DNA of 64,000 nt from Clostridia bacterium. Its GTDB lineage: Bacteria > Bacillota > Clostridia > Oscillospirales > CAG-272. The stretch covers positions 1-64,000 of the forward strand of contig JAFQEJ010000055.1 in the NCBI GenBank assembly GCA_017399105.1. The letters are read 5' to 3'. This document shows positions 17,633-25,673 of the stretch, in pieces. Below the pieces are notes generated by a model. That model was not told the origin of the DNA. It did not search any database and saw only the letters and a list, made by a program, of their open reading frames with translations. A program made the translations under genes and the position numbers. Every line of letters begins with the position of its first letter. Positions within the stretch are counted from its first letter, which is position 1.

Positions 17633-18577
17633 ATGGCCGAAAAAATCATGATTCGCGGTGTGCGCTTTGACAGCGTGAATATGGATGAAGCTGTCGAAAT
17701 TGCCGCGGGATTTATTAACTTTGATGAAAACCAGCCACGAATGGCTTCGCCTCAGGACGCTGCGCAGCAACACCAGCCACGAATGGCTTCGCCTCAGGAC
17801 GCTGCGCAGCAACACCAGCCACGAAAGGCTTCGCCTTTGGATGTTGCGCAGCAACACCAGCCACGAAAGGCTTCGCCTTTGGATGTTGCGCAGCAACACC
17901 AGCCACGAAAGGCTTCGCCTTTCGTGGTGCATACCCCCAACTCGGAGATTGTACAGCTCTGCGTGGAACAGCCGGAGTATTATCCCCTTATCAATTCGGC
18001 GGATTTGATCATTCCCGACGGAATCGGCGTGGTGCTTGCCTCGAAGATTCTGAGGACGCCGCTGGTCAAGGGAAAGGTCGCCGGATGCGATCTGGGACTT
18101 CGTGTGGCTGAATACTGCGCCGAAACTGATGTGAGCGTTTATTTCCTCGGCGGAAAGCCGGGCGTTGCAGAGCTTGCGGGACAGAAGCTTGCCGAGAGAT
18201 TCCCCGGCTTCAGGCTGGCGGGATACAGAGACGGCTATTTCAACAAGAGTGCGGGCGAGGAAAACGACGCGGTCATTGAAGCGATCAATGCCTCGGGCGC
18301 GAAGGTGCTATATGTTTGTCTCGGCGTGCCTGCTCAGGAGAAGTGGATTTACGAGAACAAAGCAAGGCTGACCAATGTGAAGCTCTGTCTTGCACTGGGC
18401 GGCAGTCTCGATGTTTACGCCGGAACGGTCAAGCGCGCACCGAAGGTATTTATCAAGCTGGGGCTGGAGTGGTTCTGGCGGTTATTATTGCAGCCGACGA
18501 GAATCGGACGGATGATGAAGCTGCCCAAGTTTTTAATCGGGGTGATTGTGAACGGGAACAAGAGCGGGGAAGCGTAA
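17633..18577 (+). CDS. WecG/TagA/CpsF family glycosyltransferase with VNTR insertion
   Basis: Probable GT26 glycosyltransferase that transfers N-acetylmannosamine (or a similar sugar) to lipid-linked GlcNAc in wall teichoic acid or polysaccharide synthesis. Family landmarks are the catalytic-strand VVHTPNSEIV, IIPDGIGVVLASKIL, YFLGGKPGVAE and the C-terminal GLEWFWRLLLQPTRIGRM membrane-association region. Family members are usually about 245 residues; this one is 314 because about 64 residues made of a 14-residue repeat (QPRMASPQDAAQQH type) sit just before the VVHTPN strand. GGAGG precedes ATG 17633. No other teichoic acid gene is near. The family call is firm; activity with the insertion is untested. 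Confidence 0.85.
   Translation: MAEKIMIRGVRFDSVNMDEAVEIAAGFINFDENQPRMASPQDAAQQHQPRMASPQDAAQQHQPRKASPLDVAQQHQPRKASPLDVAQQHQPRKASPFVVHTPNSEIVQLCVEQPEYYPLINSADLIIPDGIGVVLASKILRTPLVKGKVAGCDLGLRVAEYCAETDVSVYFLGGKPGVAELAGQKLAERFPGFRLAGYRDGYFNKSAGEENDAVIEAINASGAKVLYVCLGVPAQEKWIYENKARLTNVKLCLALGGSLDVYAGTVKRAPKVFIKLGLEWFWRLLLQPTRIGRMMKLPKFLIGVIVNGNKSGEA
17731..17927 (+). repeat. In-frame 42-bp tandem repeat (4 full units + partial)
   Basis: Units at 17731, 17773, 17815 and 17857, each 42 bp; the first two are identical to each other, as are the last two, and the two pairs differ by a few bases. The partial fifth unit ends in a perfect palindrome, CCACGAAAGGC-TTC-GCCTTTCGTGG (17903-17927). Confidence 0.95.
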
Positions 18578-18582
18578 GACTG

Positions 18583-18611
18583 ACGCGCGGTTACAGAGGG
18601 ATTATGATAGC
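18583..18611. repeat. Direct repeat, left copy
   Basis: ACGCGCGGTTACAGAGGGAT followed by TATGATAGC. It matches 19474-19502 except for two bases. The pair bounds the GNAT gene and both tRNA-Pro pieces. Confidence 0.8.
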
Positions 18612-18615
18612 GAAA

Positions 18616-18656
18616 CGTTTGGGATGAGGTGATCGCACGTTCGAGTCCTGCCACCA
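18616..18656 (+). pseudogene. tRNA-Pro 3'-half remnant
   Basis: Begins at a TTTGGGA anticodon loop (18618-18624, anticodon TGG), continues through a plausible variable region to GCACG-TTCGAGT-CCTGC (T arm with one mismatch) and CCACC, then diverges before the CCA end. No 5' half lies upstream. Confidence 0.5.
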
Positions 18657-18709
18657 ATACAGCGTTTTCTATCATACGGTTCATACTTCAAGAACATAGG
18701 AGCGTTAAC

Positions 18710-19177
18710 ATGGCACTTTTTAACTGGATTGATTATTCCGATGAATATGCTATTTTGGTGGAATCTTGGTTAGATGATGAAGCGGTAAAGTTTACAGGAA
18801 TCGATCAAGGTTGGGCCGCATATTACGATTACTGTATAAATGATCTTTCACCTTTGGTCAATGGAGAAATATATATTAAAATAGCCTGTGACGAAAAAAA
18901 TCCTTTCGGGATTTTCTGCCTTTGTAATGTGGATGGTACCTATTCCATATCGGAAATATTTATTTCTCCAGAGAAGCGTGGCATGGGATACGGATCAAAA
19001 GCTTTGCAAGATATGTTGTTGCATAGCGAAGAAATATTTGGCGTTGAAATAGTGATCGCAAAAACGGTAATATTTCCTAATAATACAGCTTCTAAAAAAG
19101 CCTTCGAAAAAGCCGGGTTTGAATTTGAATCAGCCCATCCTGATGGCGATGCCTGGTACTATATATATCGGAAATAA
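18710..19177 (+). CDS. GNAT family N-acetyltransferase
   Basis: A 155-residue acetyl-CoA-dependent acetyltransferase-like protein. The acetyl-CoA loop is visible in FISPEKRGMGYGSKAL, with the typical C-terminal NTASKKAFEKAGFEFE helix. Substrate unknown. AGGAG precedes ATG 18710. It is markedly AT-rich against its surroundings and lies between two tRNA-Pro fragments and two 29-bp direct repeats, which points to horizontal acquisition. Confidence 0.8.
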   Translation: MALFNWIDYSDEYAILVESWLDDEAVKFTGIDQGWAAYYDYCINDLSPLVNGEIYIKIACDEKNPFGIFCLCNVDGTYSISEIFISPEKRGMGYGSKALQDMLLHSEEIFGVEIVIAKTVIFPNNTASKKAFEKAGFEFESAHPDGDAWYYIYRK

Positions 19178-19394
19178 AAACTCATCCACAGAAACGTAAA
19201 TTGTATATTGTTTGCGCGACGATTGGGCGTAGGTTACCGACTCCGAGTTCAACCAAAAGCGAAAACGCCGAAAATGTGTAAATCGCTGACTTTTTCGCAC
19301 ATTACAGAAAAAGAAAAAGCCCCTTAAAAAGAGGCTTGACCACAGGTTTGACCACTTACTGAATTGACCTGAAAATTGAATAAAAATCACACAT
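19178..19394. other. Noncoding spacer, possible integration scar
   Basis: AT-rich sequence after the GNAT gene containing AAGCC...GGCTT around 19312-19336 (weak hairpin) and two TTGACCAC-type words. No gene is supported. Its position next to a tRNA 5' half suggests a remnant of an integrated element, but no recombinase is recognisable. Confidence 0.35.
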
Positions 19395-19432
19395 CGGGGT
19401 GTGGCGCAGTTGGCAACGCGCGACGTTTGGGA
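19395..19432 (+). pseudogene. tRNA-Pro(TGG) 5'-half, interrupted by REP
   Basis: CGGGGTG acceptor strand (19395-19401), D arm GCGC-AGTTGGCAAC-GCGC-like, then anticodon loop TTTGGGA (19426-19432). Instead of the closing anticodon stem, the sequence continues directly into a REP hairpin. Acceptor, D-arm and loop match bacterial tRNA-Pro. Confidence 0.65.
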
Positions 19433-19462
19433 GCGGGATGCCGAGGGCGGTATCCCTTACCG
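19429..19462 (+). repeat. REP-like hairpin, copy 3
   Basis: GGGAGCGGGATGCCGAGGGC followed by GGTATCCCTTACCG; its first bases coincide with the tRNA-Pro anticodon loop. Confidence 0.85.
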
Positions 19463-19473
19463 GTTTGGATTTA

Positions 19474-19502
19474 ACGCGCGGTTACAGAGGGATTATAATA
19501 AC
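19474..19502. repeat. Direct repeat, right copy
   Basis: ACGCGCGGTTACAGAGGGAT followed by TATAATAAC; partner of 18583-18611. Similar GATTACAGAGG and ACGATAGCGAA words flank the REP copy at 52058. Confidence 0.8.
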
Positions 19503-19567
19503 AAATCCATTCGGACGAGGACGACCAACAGTCGCCCTTACAAAGTTCTGCTCACGGTGCGGCAAGC

Positions 19568-19712
19568 CAAGGAAGATGGGGGAGCGCGAGGGGGATGAAA
19601 ACTGCGGCATAACCAAGCAAAGCTTGGCATTGGAAAAAGCCATAGGCTTTTTCATGAGTGAGCCAACGGCTCACTCTGAAAATAGGTTCCTTCCCCCTCG
19701 CACGGCAACGGA
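19568..19712. repeat. Nested palindrome cluster upstream of mnmG
   Basis: Small hairpins ACCAAGC/GCTTGG, GAAAAAGCC/GGCTTTTTC, GAGTGAGCC/GGCTCACTC and GGCAAC/GTTGCC, partly enclosed by GGGGGAGCGCGAGGGGG and CCCCCTCGC arms. Noncoding. Confidence 0.6.
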
Positions 19713-19768
19713 GTTGCCTCCATCGCTGCACAAACGATTTAGCTTTTTTATCGAAAGGACGATACATT

Positions 19769-21688
19769 TTGACTGAATATTCACAAGGCGGAGGCTTGTA
19801 CCTGCAAGGCTCTGCTGACATTGCCGTAATCGGCGCCGGACATGCCGGCATTGAAGCTGCGCTGGCTGCGGCAAGGCTGGGGATGCGTGTTCTGCTCTTC
19901 ACCATCAATCTCGACGCGGTGGGAAACATGCCCTGCAACCCCTCCATCGGCGGCACGGGCAAGGGACACCTTGTCTATGAAATCGATGCGCTGGGCGGCG
20001 AGATGGGTCGTGCTGCCGATCTGGTAACCCTCCAGAGCCGCACCCTCAATCTGGGAAAAGGCCCGGCGGTGCACTCCAAGCGTGTGCAGGCTGACCGAAT
20101 GCGCTACCGCAATCTGATGAAGAAAACCCTCGAAAATACGCCGAATCTCAGCCTGATTCAAGCAGAAATTGCCGACATTCTCTTCGAGGGCGAGGGTGAG
20201 GAGCGGCATGTGACTGCCGTTGTGACCTCCCTTGGCGGCGTCTGGGAGGTAAAGGCTGCCATCATCTGCGCGGGAACCTATCTGCGCGGACAGGTTATCA
20301 TCGGTGACTACACCTGCGATGCGGGACCCGACGGCATGCTGCCTGCCACCAAGCTGACCTCTGCTCTTGAGCGGGAGGGAATCCGCATGATGCGCTTCAA
20401 AACCGGTACGCCGGCGAGAGTTCATGCCGATTCGATTGCGCTTGACCGACTGGAGGTGCAGGAGGGCGAAGAGCCGGTGATCCCCTTTTCGCTGAGCACG
20501 CCCGCCGATTTTTACGAGGGCAGGGGACAGATTCCCTGTCACATCGTCTATACAAACGCAAACACACATGATATCATCCGCTCTAACCTGGACCGATCCC
20601 CCCTCTTCTCGGGCAAGATCAAGTCGAAGGGACCGCGCTACTGCCCCAGTATCGAGGATAAGGTGGTGCGATTTGCCGACAAGGAGCGGCATCAGCTTTT
20701 CATTGAGCCCACCGGCGAGGACACCAAGGAGATGTACATTCAGGGCTTTTCCTCTTCAATGCCCGAAGATGTGCAGATGAAGATGCTCCGCTCGCTGGAA
20801 GGCTTCGAGAATGCCCGGGTCATGCGTACCGCCTACGCGATTGAATACGACTGCAGCGATCCGACACAGCTTTTCCCCACGCTGGAGTACAAGGAGCATC
20901 CCGGACTGTACGGCGCGGGACAGTTCAACGGCACCTCGGGCTATGAGGAAGCGGCGGCGCAGGGCATTGTGGCCGGCATCAACGCGGCGCTGAAGATCAA
21001 GGGCGAGGAGCCGCTGATTCTCACAAGAGCTTCCTCCTACATCGGCATGCTCATCGATGATCTGGTGACCAAGGGCACCAATGAGCCCTATCGCGTCATG
21101 ACTTCCCGCTCCGAATATCGTCTGCTTCTGCGCCAGGACAATGCAGATGAGCGTCTCTGTCCCCTCGGACGGCGGGTAGGACTGCTTGGCGAGGACAGAT
21201 GGCAGCATTATCTTGCAAAAAAAGCGGCGGTGGAAGCCGAGGTTGCACGGGTAAAAAAGGTTGTAATCCCGCCAAGCGAAGCGCTCTCTGCGATGCTGGA
21301 GGAAAAGGGAACGCCCCCCGTCACAAGCGGTGTCCATCTCGACGAGCTTCTTCGCCGTCCCCAGATAAGCTATGCAGACACCGCCCCCTTTGATTCCATG
21401 CGCCCTCAGCTGACACGGGAAGCGGCGGCTTCGGTGGAAATCGAAATCAAATACGAGGGCTACATCAGACGGCAGCTTGCCGAGGTGGAGAAATTCCGCA
21501 AGCTGGAAGAAAAGCTGATCCCCGAAGGCATCGACTACAGTACCATCGAGGGACTGCGAATCGAAGCAAAGCAGAAGCTTGCCGAAGTGAGACCGAAATC
21601 GATCGGACAGGCATCTCGCATCAGCGGCGTGAGCCCGGCAGATATCTCGGTTCTGCTGATCCGTCTGGGTGACAGCGGCAGATATTGA
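19769..21688 (+). CDS. mnmG: tRNA uridine-5-carboxymethylaminomethyl(34) synthesis enzyme MnmG
   Basis: FAD enzyme that, with MnmE, modifies U34 of several tRNAs. The 639-residue protein has the N-terminal Rossmann motif VIGAGHAGIEAALAAARLG, the signature NPSIGGTGKGHLVYEIDALG and the C-terminal helical tRNA-binding region. The best start is TTG 19769 with AAAGGA nine bases upstream; no ATG lies before the FAD motif, and the open frame above it runs through repeat sequence. The first gene of the mnmG-rsmG-noc-parA-parB run. mnmE, usually just before it, is absent from the window. Confidence 0.95.
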   Translation: MTEYSQGGGLYLQGSADIAVIGAGHAGIEAALAAARLGMRVLLFTINLDAVGNMPCNPSIGGTGKGHLVYEIDALGGEMGRAADLVTLQSRTLNLGKGPAVHSKRVQADRMRYRNLMKKTLENTPNLSLIQAEIADILFEGEGEERHVTAVVTSLGGVWEVKAAIICAGTYLRGQVIIGDYTCDAGPDGMLPATKLTSALEREGIRMMRFKTGTPARVHADSIALDRLEVQEGEEPVIPFSLSTPADFYEGRGQIPCHIVYTNANTHDIIRSNLDRSPLFSGKIKSKGPRYCPSIEDKVVRFADKERHQLFIEPTGEDTKEMYIQGFSSSMPEDVQMKMLRSLEGFENARVMRTAYAIEYDCSDPTQLFPTLEYKEHPGLYGAGQFNGTSGYEEAAAQGIVAGINAALKIKGEEPLILTRASSYIGMLIDDLVTKGTNEPYRVMTSRSEYRLLLRQDNADERLCPLGRRVGLLGEDRWQHYLAKKAAVEAEVARVKKVVIPPSEALSAMLEEKGTPPVTSGVHLDELLRRPQISYADTAPFDSMRPQLTREAAASVEIEIKYEGYIRRQLAEVEKFRKLEEKLIPEGIDYSTIEGLRIEAKQKLAEVRPKSIGQASRISGVSPADISVLLIRLGDSGRY

Positions 21689-21786
21689 TTTTTCTATATT
21701 GTTATCTCCCCTGTGATCACAAAAACAATCCCAACTTCCTCAGATACGCGAAACAACTCCCCCTACTTCACCCACGAATCCCGCCC

Positions 21787-21850
21787 CCCTCGTGGTATGA
21801 GGAATCGCTCCCGTATTCCTAACGCCGAAACAGGCCGTCCACCGGCACGG
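21787..21850 (-). repeat. CGTTAGGAATAC/CCACGAGGG repeat, copy b
   Basis: CCCCTCGTGGTATGAGGAAT...GTATTCCTAACGCCGAAACA in reverse orientation, filling the mnmG-rsmG gap. Confidence 0.7.
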
Positions 21851-21884
21851 TGGTAAATGTTATTTACTTTTTTTGGAGTCAACT

Positions 21885-22616
21885 ATGATAGATCTTCCTT
21901 CTTTTGAAGCGCTTTTCCGCGAAATTTTTACAAATAATAAGCTTGACCGGTATATCACAGAGAATCATATCGCGAAATTTCATACACTTGCCTGTGAGCT
22001 GGAGCGGGTGAATGCGGAAATGAATCTCACTGCTATTCGTGATCCTGCCGAAGTGATTGCAAAGCATTTCGCCGACAGCGTTCTCTGCGCCGATGCCATC
22101 CCCGAAGGCGCACGGATCATCGATGTTGGCTGCGGCGGCGGGTTCCCGACCCTTCCGCTGGGCATTGCTCGGGATGATCTGGCGATCACAGGACTTGATT
22201 CGACAGCGAAAAAGCTGGGCTTTGTGCAGTCGACGGCAGATCTTCTGGGACTGCGGGTGAAGACGCTGAACATGCGGGCGGAAGCTGCAGGTCAGGATGT
22301 AAAGTACCGCGAAAAATTCGACTGTGCGGTGGCGAGAGCTGTTGCGCGGCTGAATATTCTCCTTGAGCTCTGTCTTCCGCTTGTGAAAGTTGGCGGTCAT
22401 TTCGTCGCGCTCAAGGCGGCGGCGGGCAGGGAAGAGCTTGCCGAAGCGAAGGATGCCATCCACACGCTGGGCGGAAAATTGATTGATTCACGCGATATTT
22501 CGCTGATTTGCGGAGATGAAGTGCAGGGAAGACAGCTTTTCATCATCGAAAAAGTACGTCCCTGCGACAAAAAGCATCCGCGAAATTACGCACAAATCTC
22601 CAAAAAGCCACTTTGA
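21885..22616 (+). CDS. rsmG: 16S rRNA (guanine(527)-N7)-methyltransferase
   Basis: SAM-dependent methyltransferase that modifies G527 of 16S rRNA. The 243-residue protein shows the SAM motif IIDVGCGGGFPTLPLGIA and the downstream LDSTAKKLGFVQ, with NMRAEA and FDCAVARAVARL further on. ATG 21885 has GGAG seven bases upstream; a TTG four codons earlier overlaps that site and is rejected as the start. The stop codon lies inside the loop of its own terminator. Confidence 0.95.
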   Translation: MIDLPSFEALFREIFTNNKLDRYITENHIAKFHTLACELERVNAEMNLTAIRDPAEVIAKHFADSVLCADAIPEGARIIDVGCGGGFPTLPLGIARDDLAITGLDSTAKKLGFVQSTADLLGLRVKTLNMRAEAAGQDVKYREKFDCAVARAVARLNILLELCLPLVKVGGHFVALKAAAGREELAEAKDAIHTLGGKLIDSRDISLICGDEVQGRQLFIIEKVRPCDKKHPRNYAQISKKPL

Positions 22617-22631
22617 GTGGCTTTCTTTTTT
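22604..22631 (+). terminator. Terminator overlapping the rsmG stop
   Basis: AAAGCCAC (22604-22611) and GTGGCTTT (22617-22624) with a TTTGA loop that contains the rsmG stop, followed by CTTTTTTT. Confidence 0.85.
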
Positions 22632-22788
22632 TGCCCTCGACAGGATGAGATCCCCTTTGACGGAGGCATGCGACAGAAGTTTCGCTCTTCTGCCGACAGA
22701 ATTTTCTCGCGGAAAATGGTGGGATATGGTACACTTTTTGTGGAAATAGGGAAGTCATTTCCCACAGATATCAAAACGGAGGATGATT

Positions 22789-23691
22789 ATGATTTTCACG
22801 AAAAAAAGCGAAATGAATGCTATGGAAAAGAGAAGCGCCGAGCTTGACCGACGCGAATCGGAGCTTGCGAAAAAAGCGGAGTATGGGACGATACATATGG
22901 TTGCACTCGATCGGATCTGTCCGAATCCGGCTCAGCCGCGAAAGATTTTTGACGACGATGCCATTCTGCGGCTTGCCGACAGCATCAGGCAGTTTGGAAT
23001 TCTTCAGCCGCTTTCTGTTCGCAGGCTGACCTCGGATGCGTCGCCTTCTGGAGCACTGTTCGAGCTAATCACAGGTGAACGGAGACTGCGTGCTTCCAGA
23101 GTTCTGGGACTGCGTGAAGTACCCTGCATCATTTTGGATGCTGATAATCACACCTCGGCGGAGCTTGCCATCATCGAGAACATTCAGCGGGAGGATCTGA
23201 ACATGTTTGAACAGGCTTCGGCAATTGCGCTGCTCATTGACATTTACGGTCTGACCCAGGAACAGGTGGCGCGGCGGCTCTCGACCAGTCAATCCTGCGT
23301 GGCGAACAAGCTGCGGATTCTGCGGCTGACACCGAGAGAGCGGGATATGATTCTTCGGCTGGGGCTAACCGAACGGCATGCGCGGGCGCTCTTGAAGCTG
23401 GAGTCCGCCGAGCAGAGGATTCGTGTAATCGAGCGTGCGGCGGCGAAAAAAATGAATGTGGCTGCCACCGAGGAATATATCGATCGGATGTTGGATGACC
23501 GCAAAGCCGTGCAGGAGGACAAGCCGCGCCGAAAGCTTGTGCTAAAGGATATCCGCCTCTTTTACAACACCATTGACCGGGCAGTGGAAATTGTAAAAGC
23601 CGCGGGAATTCCGGTGACCACCGACAAGAGAGAAGAGAAGGATGGAGTAAAATTTGTGATTACGATTCCACATGCCGGTGAGAGCGCTTGA
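22789..23691 (+). CDS. noc: ParB/Noc family nucleoid occlusion protein
   Basis: CTP-dependent DNA-sliding-clamp family protein of 300 residues. The CTPase motifs are visible as ITGERRLRASRVLGL and IIENIQREDLNMFEQA, followed by a helix-turn-helix (LTQEQVARRLSTSQSCVANKLRIL) and a C-terminal dimerisation region. Position between rsmG and parA is the canonical Noc slot in Firmicutes, which is why I call it Noc and not a second ParB. GGAGG abuts ATG 22783 with no spacing, so ATG 22789, six bases away, is the better start. The final assignment would need its DNA site. Confidence 0.85.
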   Translation: MIFTKKSEMNAMEKRSAELDRRESELAKKAEYGTIHMVALDRICPNPAQPRKIFDDDAILRLADSIRQFGILQPLSVRRLTSDASPSGALFELITGERRLRASRVLGLREVPCIILDADNHTSAELAIIENIQREDLNMFEQASAIALLIDIYGLTQEQVARRLSTSQSCVANKLRILRLTPRERDMILRLGLTERHARALLKLESAEQRIRVIERAAAKKMNVAATEEYIDRMLDDRKAVQEDKPRRKLVLKDIRLFYNTIDRAVEIVKAAGIPVTTDKREEKDGVKFVITIPHAGESA

Positions 23692-23701
23692 AAGATAAAA
23701 A

Positions 23702-23717
23702 TGTTTCACGTGAAACG
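23702..23717. promoter_or_regulatory. parS site 1
   Basis: TGTTTCACGTGAAACG, 15 of 16 bases of the bacterial parS consensus TGTTTCACGTGAAACA, 10 bases after the noc stop codon. Confidence 0.9.
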
Positions 23718-23738
23718 TTGTTCGGACAGATGCTTCGA

Positions 23739-23754
23739 TGTTTCACGTGAAACA
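23739..23754. promoter_or_regulatory. parS site 2
   Basis: TGTTTCACGTGAAACA, a perfect parS match. With site 1 it forms an inverted repeat followed by a T-run, so the pair could also terminate noc transcription. Confidence 0.95.
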
Positions 23755-23801
23755 TTTTTTATACTTTTTTCTTCCCATCATACAATATTCACGATTTACC
23801 G

Positions 23802-23830
23802 TTGACTTTTGCTCCATATGATGCTACAAT
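23802..23830 (+). promoter_or_regulatory. Sigma-A promoter of parA-parB
   Basis: TTGACT (23802-23807), 17-base spacer, TACAAT (23825-23830), 49 bases before the parA start. Confidence 0.65.
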
Positions 23831-23879
23831 AATATATATCCCCTTTTCGGGTGAATATTTTTCTTCGGAGGACGCGGCA

Positions 23880-24641
23880 TTGGGCAAGGTCATTTCATTT
23901 GCCAATCAGAAGGGCGGCATCGGCAAGACCACTTCTGCGATCAACATTTCATCTGCGATCGGCAGTATGGGCAGGCGAGTGCTTCTAGTGGATATGGATC
24001 CGCAGGGCAACACCACCAGCGGGGTTGGCATCAATAAAAAGAATATGCGGAACAGCATTTATGACATGCTCATCGGGCGCTGTACTGCCGCGGAGGCGGT
24101 GGTCAAGACCGAATTCGCCGGGCTTTCGATCATTCCTGCCAACATTTCGCTGGCAGGAGCCGAGTTTGAGCTGGTATCGCTGGACGGCAGAGAAAATCGT
24201 CTGAGAGATGCTCTTTCACTCATTCAGGATGAGTACGATTTCATTTTCATCGACTGTCCTCCCTCTCTTGGCATTCTCACCATCAATGCGCTTACTGCTT
24301 CGGATGGCGTGATCATTCCCATGCAGTGCGAATATTTCGCTCTCGAGGGACTTTCTCAGCTCACCTATACCATCAAGCAGATCAAGCGGCTTTATAATCC
24401 CAGGCTTGAGCTTGTGGGCATTCTCGTTACCATGTACAACGCACGCCTGAATCTGACATTGCAGGTGATGGACGAGCTTAAGAAGTATTATTCTGACAAG
24501 CTGTTCTCTACCACTGTTGTGCGCAATGTGCGTCTCAGCGAGGCTCCCAGCTACGGACAGCCGATTCTGTATTACGATAAATTCTCGAAGGGCAGTAAGG
24601 CGTATATGGATGTTGCCATCGAGGTTTTGGAGAGAATTTAA
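23880..24641 (+). CDS. parA: Chromosome partitioning ATPase ParA (Soj)
   Basis: Deviant-Walker ATPase that works with ParB to segregate origins and tune DnaA activity. The 253-residue protein has KGGIGKTT (deviant Walker A), DMDPQGNTTSG and FIDCPPSLGILTINAL. The start is taken as TTG 23880, with GGAGG eight bases upstream, giving the usual ParA N terminus GKVISFANQKGG; the frame open to 23802 begins in the -35 element of its own promoter. parB follows after 23 bases. Confidence 0.95.
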   Translation: MGKVISFANQKGGIGKTTSAINISSAIGSMGRRVLLVDMDPQGNTTSGVGINKKNMRNSIYDMLIGRCTAAEAVVKTEFAGLSIIPANISLAGAEFELVSLDGRENRLRDALSLIQDEYDFIFIDCPPSLGILTINALTASDGVIIPMQCEYFALEGLSQLTYTIKQIKRLYNPRLELVGILVTMYNARLNLTLQVMDELKKYYSDKLFSTTVVRNVRLSEAPSYGQPILYYDKFSKGSKAYMDVAIEVLERI

Positions 24642-24664
24642 CTGCATCATTTTGGAGTATTACT

Positions 24665-25546
24665 ATGGCAAAAAGCAAAGTTTCGGGGCTTGGACGCGGA
24701 CTTGATTCCATTTTCGCCGACAATGCTGCCGAGGAGAGCGGCGGAGTCACCATACTGCGGCTTTCCGACATCGAGCCGCGCGCCGACCAGCCGAGAAAGA
24801 CCTTCGACACCGAGTCGCTTGCTCAGCTGGCTGAATCGATTGCGACCCATGGCTTGATTCAGCCTATTGTGGTTCGTCCGTCGAGCGGCGGATTTTATCA
24901 GATTATCGCAGGTGAGCGTCGCTGGAGAGCATCACGGATGGCAGGTCTGTCCGAGGTGCCGGTGATCATCACCGATTACGATGACAAAAAGGCTGCCGAG
25001 ACGGCATTGGTTGAGAACATCCAGCGCGAGAATCTCAATCCCGTGGAGGAAGCCAAGGCGATTAAGACGCTGATTGAGGTTTATGATCTGACCCAGGAAG
25101 CGGCGGCGAAGCAGATCGGGCGATCACGCTCGGCGCTGACAAATTCTCTGCGTTTGCTGGAGCTGCCCGAAGCGGTTCTCGATATGCTGGCATCGGGAAC
25201 TCTTTCTGCAGGTCATGCGAGAGCGCTGCTTGCTCTGGCTGAGGACGATGACATCATCGAAGCGGCTGAGCTTGCGGTAAAGAAGGAGCTTTCGGTGCGC
25301 GCCGTTGAGGAGCTTGTCAAGCGTATGCTGAAGGAAGAGCCCTCAGGTGAAGCCGGGCACCAGCCCGATGTGGTCAAGGTCGACTACATCGCCGAGATTG
25401 AAAAGCGCGCCGCGCTCAGAATCGGCAAAAAGGTAAAGATCACCCGCAAGGGCAAGAATCGCCGCGTGGAGATTGCATTCTCCGACGAGGATGAGATGGA
25501 AGAGATTCTGAAGAAGCTCTGCGGCGACGATATTTTCGAGGACTGA
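24665..25546 (+). CDS. parB: Chromosome partitioning protein ParB (Spo0J)
   Basis: CTP-dependent clamp that loads at parS and spreads, 293 residues. Motifs: QPRKTFD near the N terminus, AGERRWRASRMAGL, ENIQRENLNPVEEA, then the parS-reading helix-turn-helix LTQEAAAKQIGRSRSALTNS. Co-transcribed with parA. The two parS sites just upstream of parA are its likely loading sites. Confidence 0.95.
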   Translation: MAKSKVSGLGRGLDSIFADNAAEESGGVTILRLSDIEPRADQPRKTFDTESLAQLAESIATHGLIQPIVVRPSSGGFYQIIAGERRWRASRMAGLSEVPVIITDYDDKKAAETALVENIQRENLNPVEEAKAIKTLIEVYDLTQEAAAKQIGRSRSALTNSLRLLELPEAVLDMLASGTLSAGHARALLALAEDDDIIEAAELAVKKELSVRAVEELVKRMLKEEPSGEAGHQPDVVKVDYIAEIEKRAALRIGKKVKITRKGKNRRVEIAFSDEDEMEEILKKLCGDDIFED

Positions 25547-25585
25547 GATTGGAACCGGCTTCGGTTTCGATTTTTCCCCGCACCC

Positions 25586-25619
25586 GTAGGGGACACCGCC
25601 CTCGGTGTCCCGCTCCCTG
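25586..25619 (-). repeat. REP-like hairpin, copy 4
   Basis: GTAGGGGACACCGCCCTCGG followed by TGTCCCGCTCCCTG, in reverse orientation, 40 bases after parB. Confidence 0.8.
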
Positions 25620-25673
25620 TCGATTTGATTTCGCTTTATCTCTATCTATTAATCTTTCTAAATCGATTGTTTG

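Noticed and set aside
17731..17927. Possible CRISPR array
   Set aside because: Units abut with no spacers and are translated in frame inside a glycosyltransferase.
18580..18660. Intact tRNA gene before the GNAT gene
   Set aside because: No matching acceptor or D arm exists upstream; only a 3' half is recognisable.
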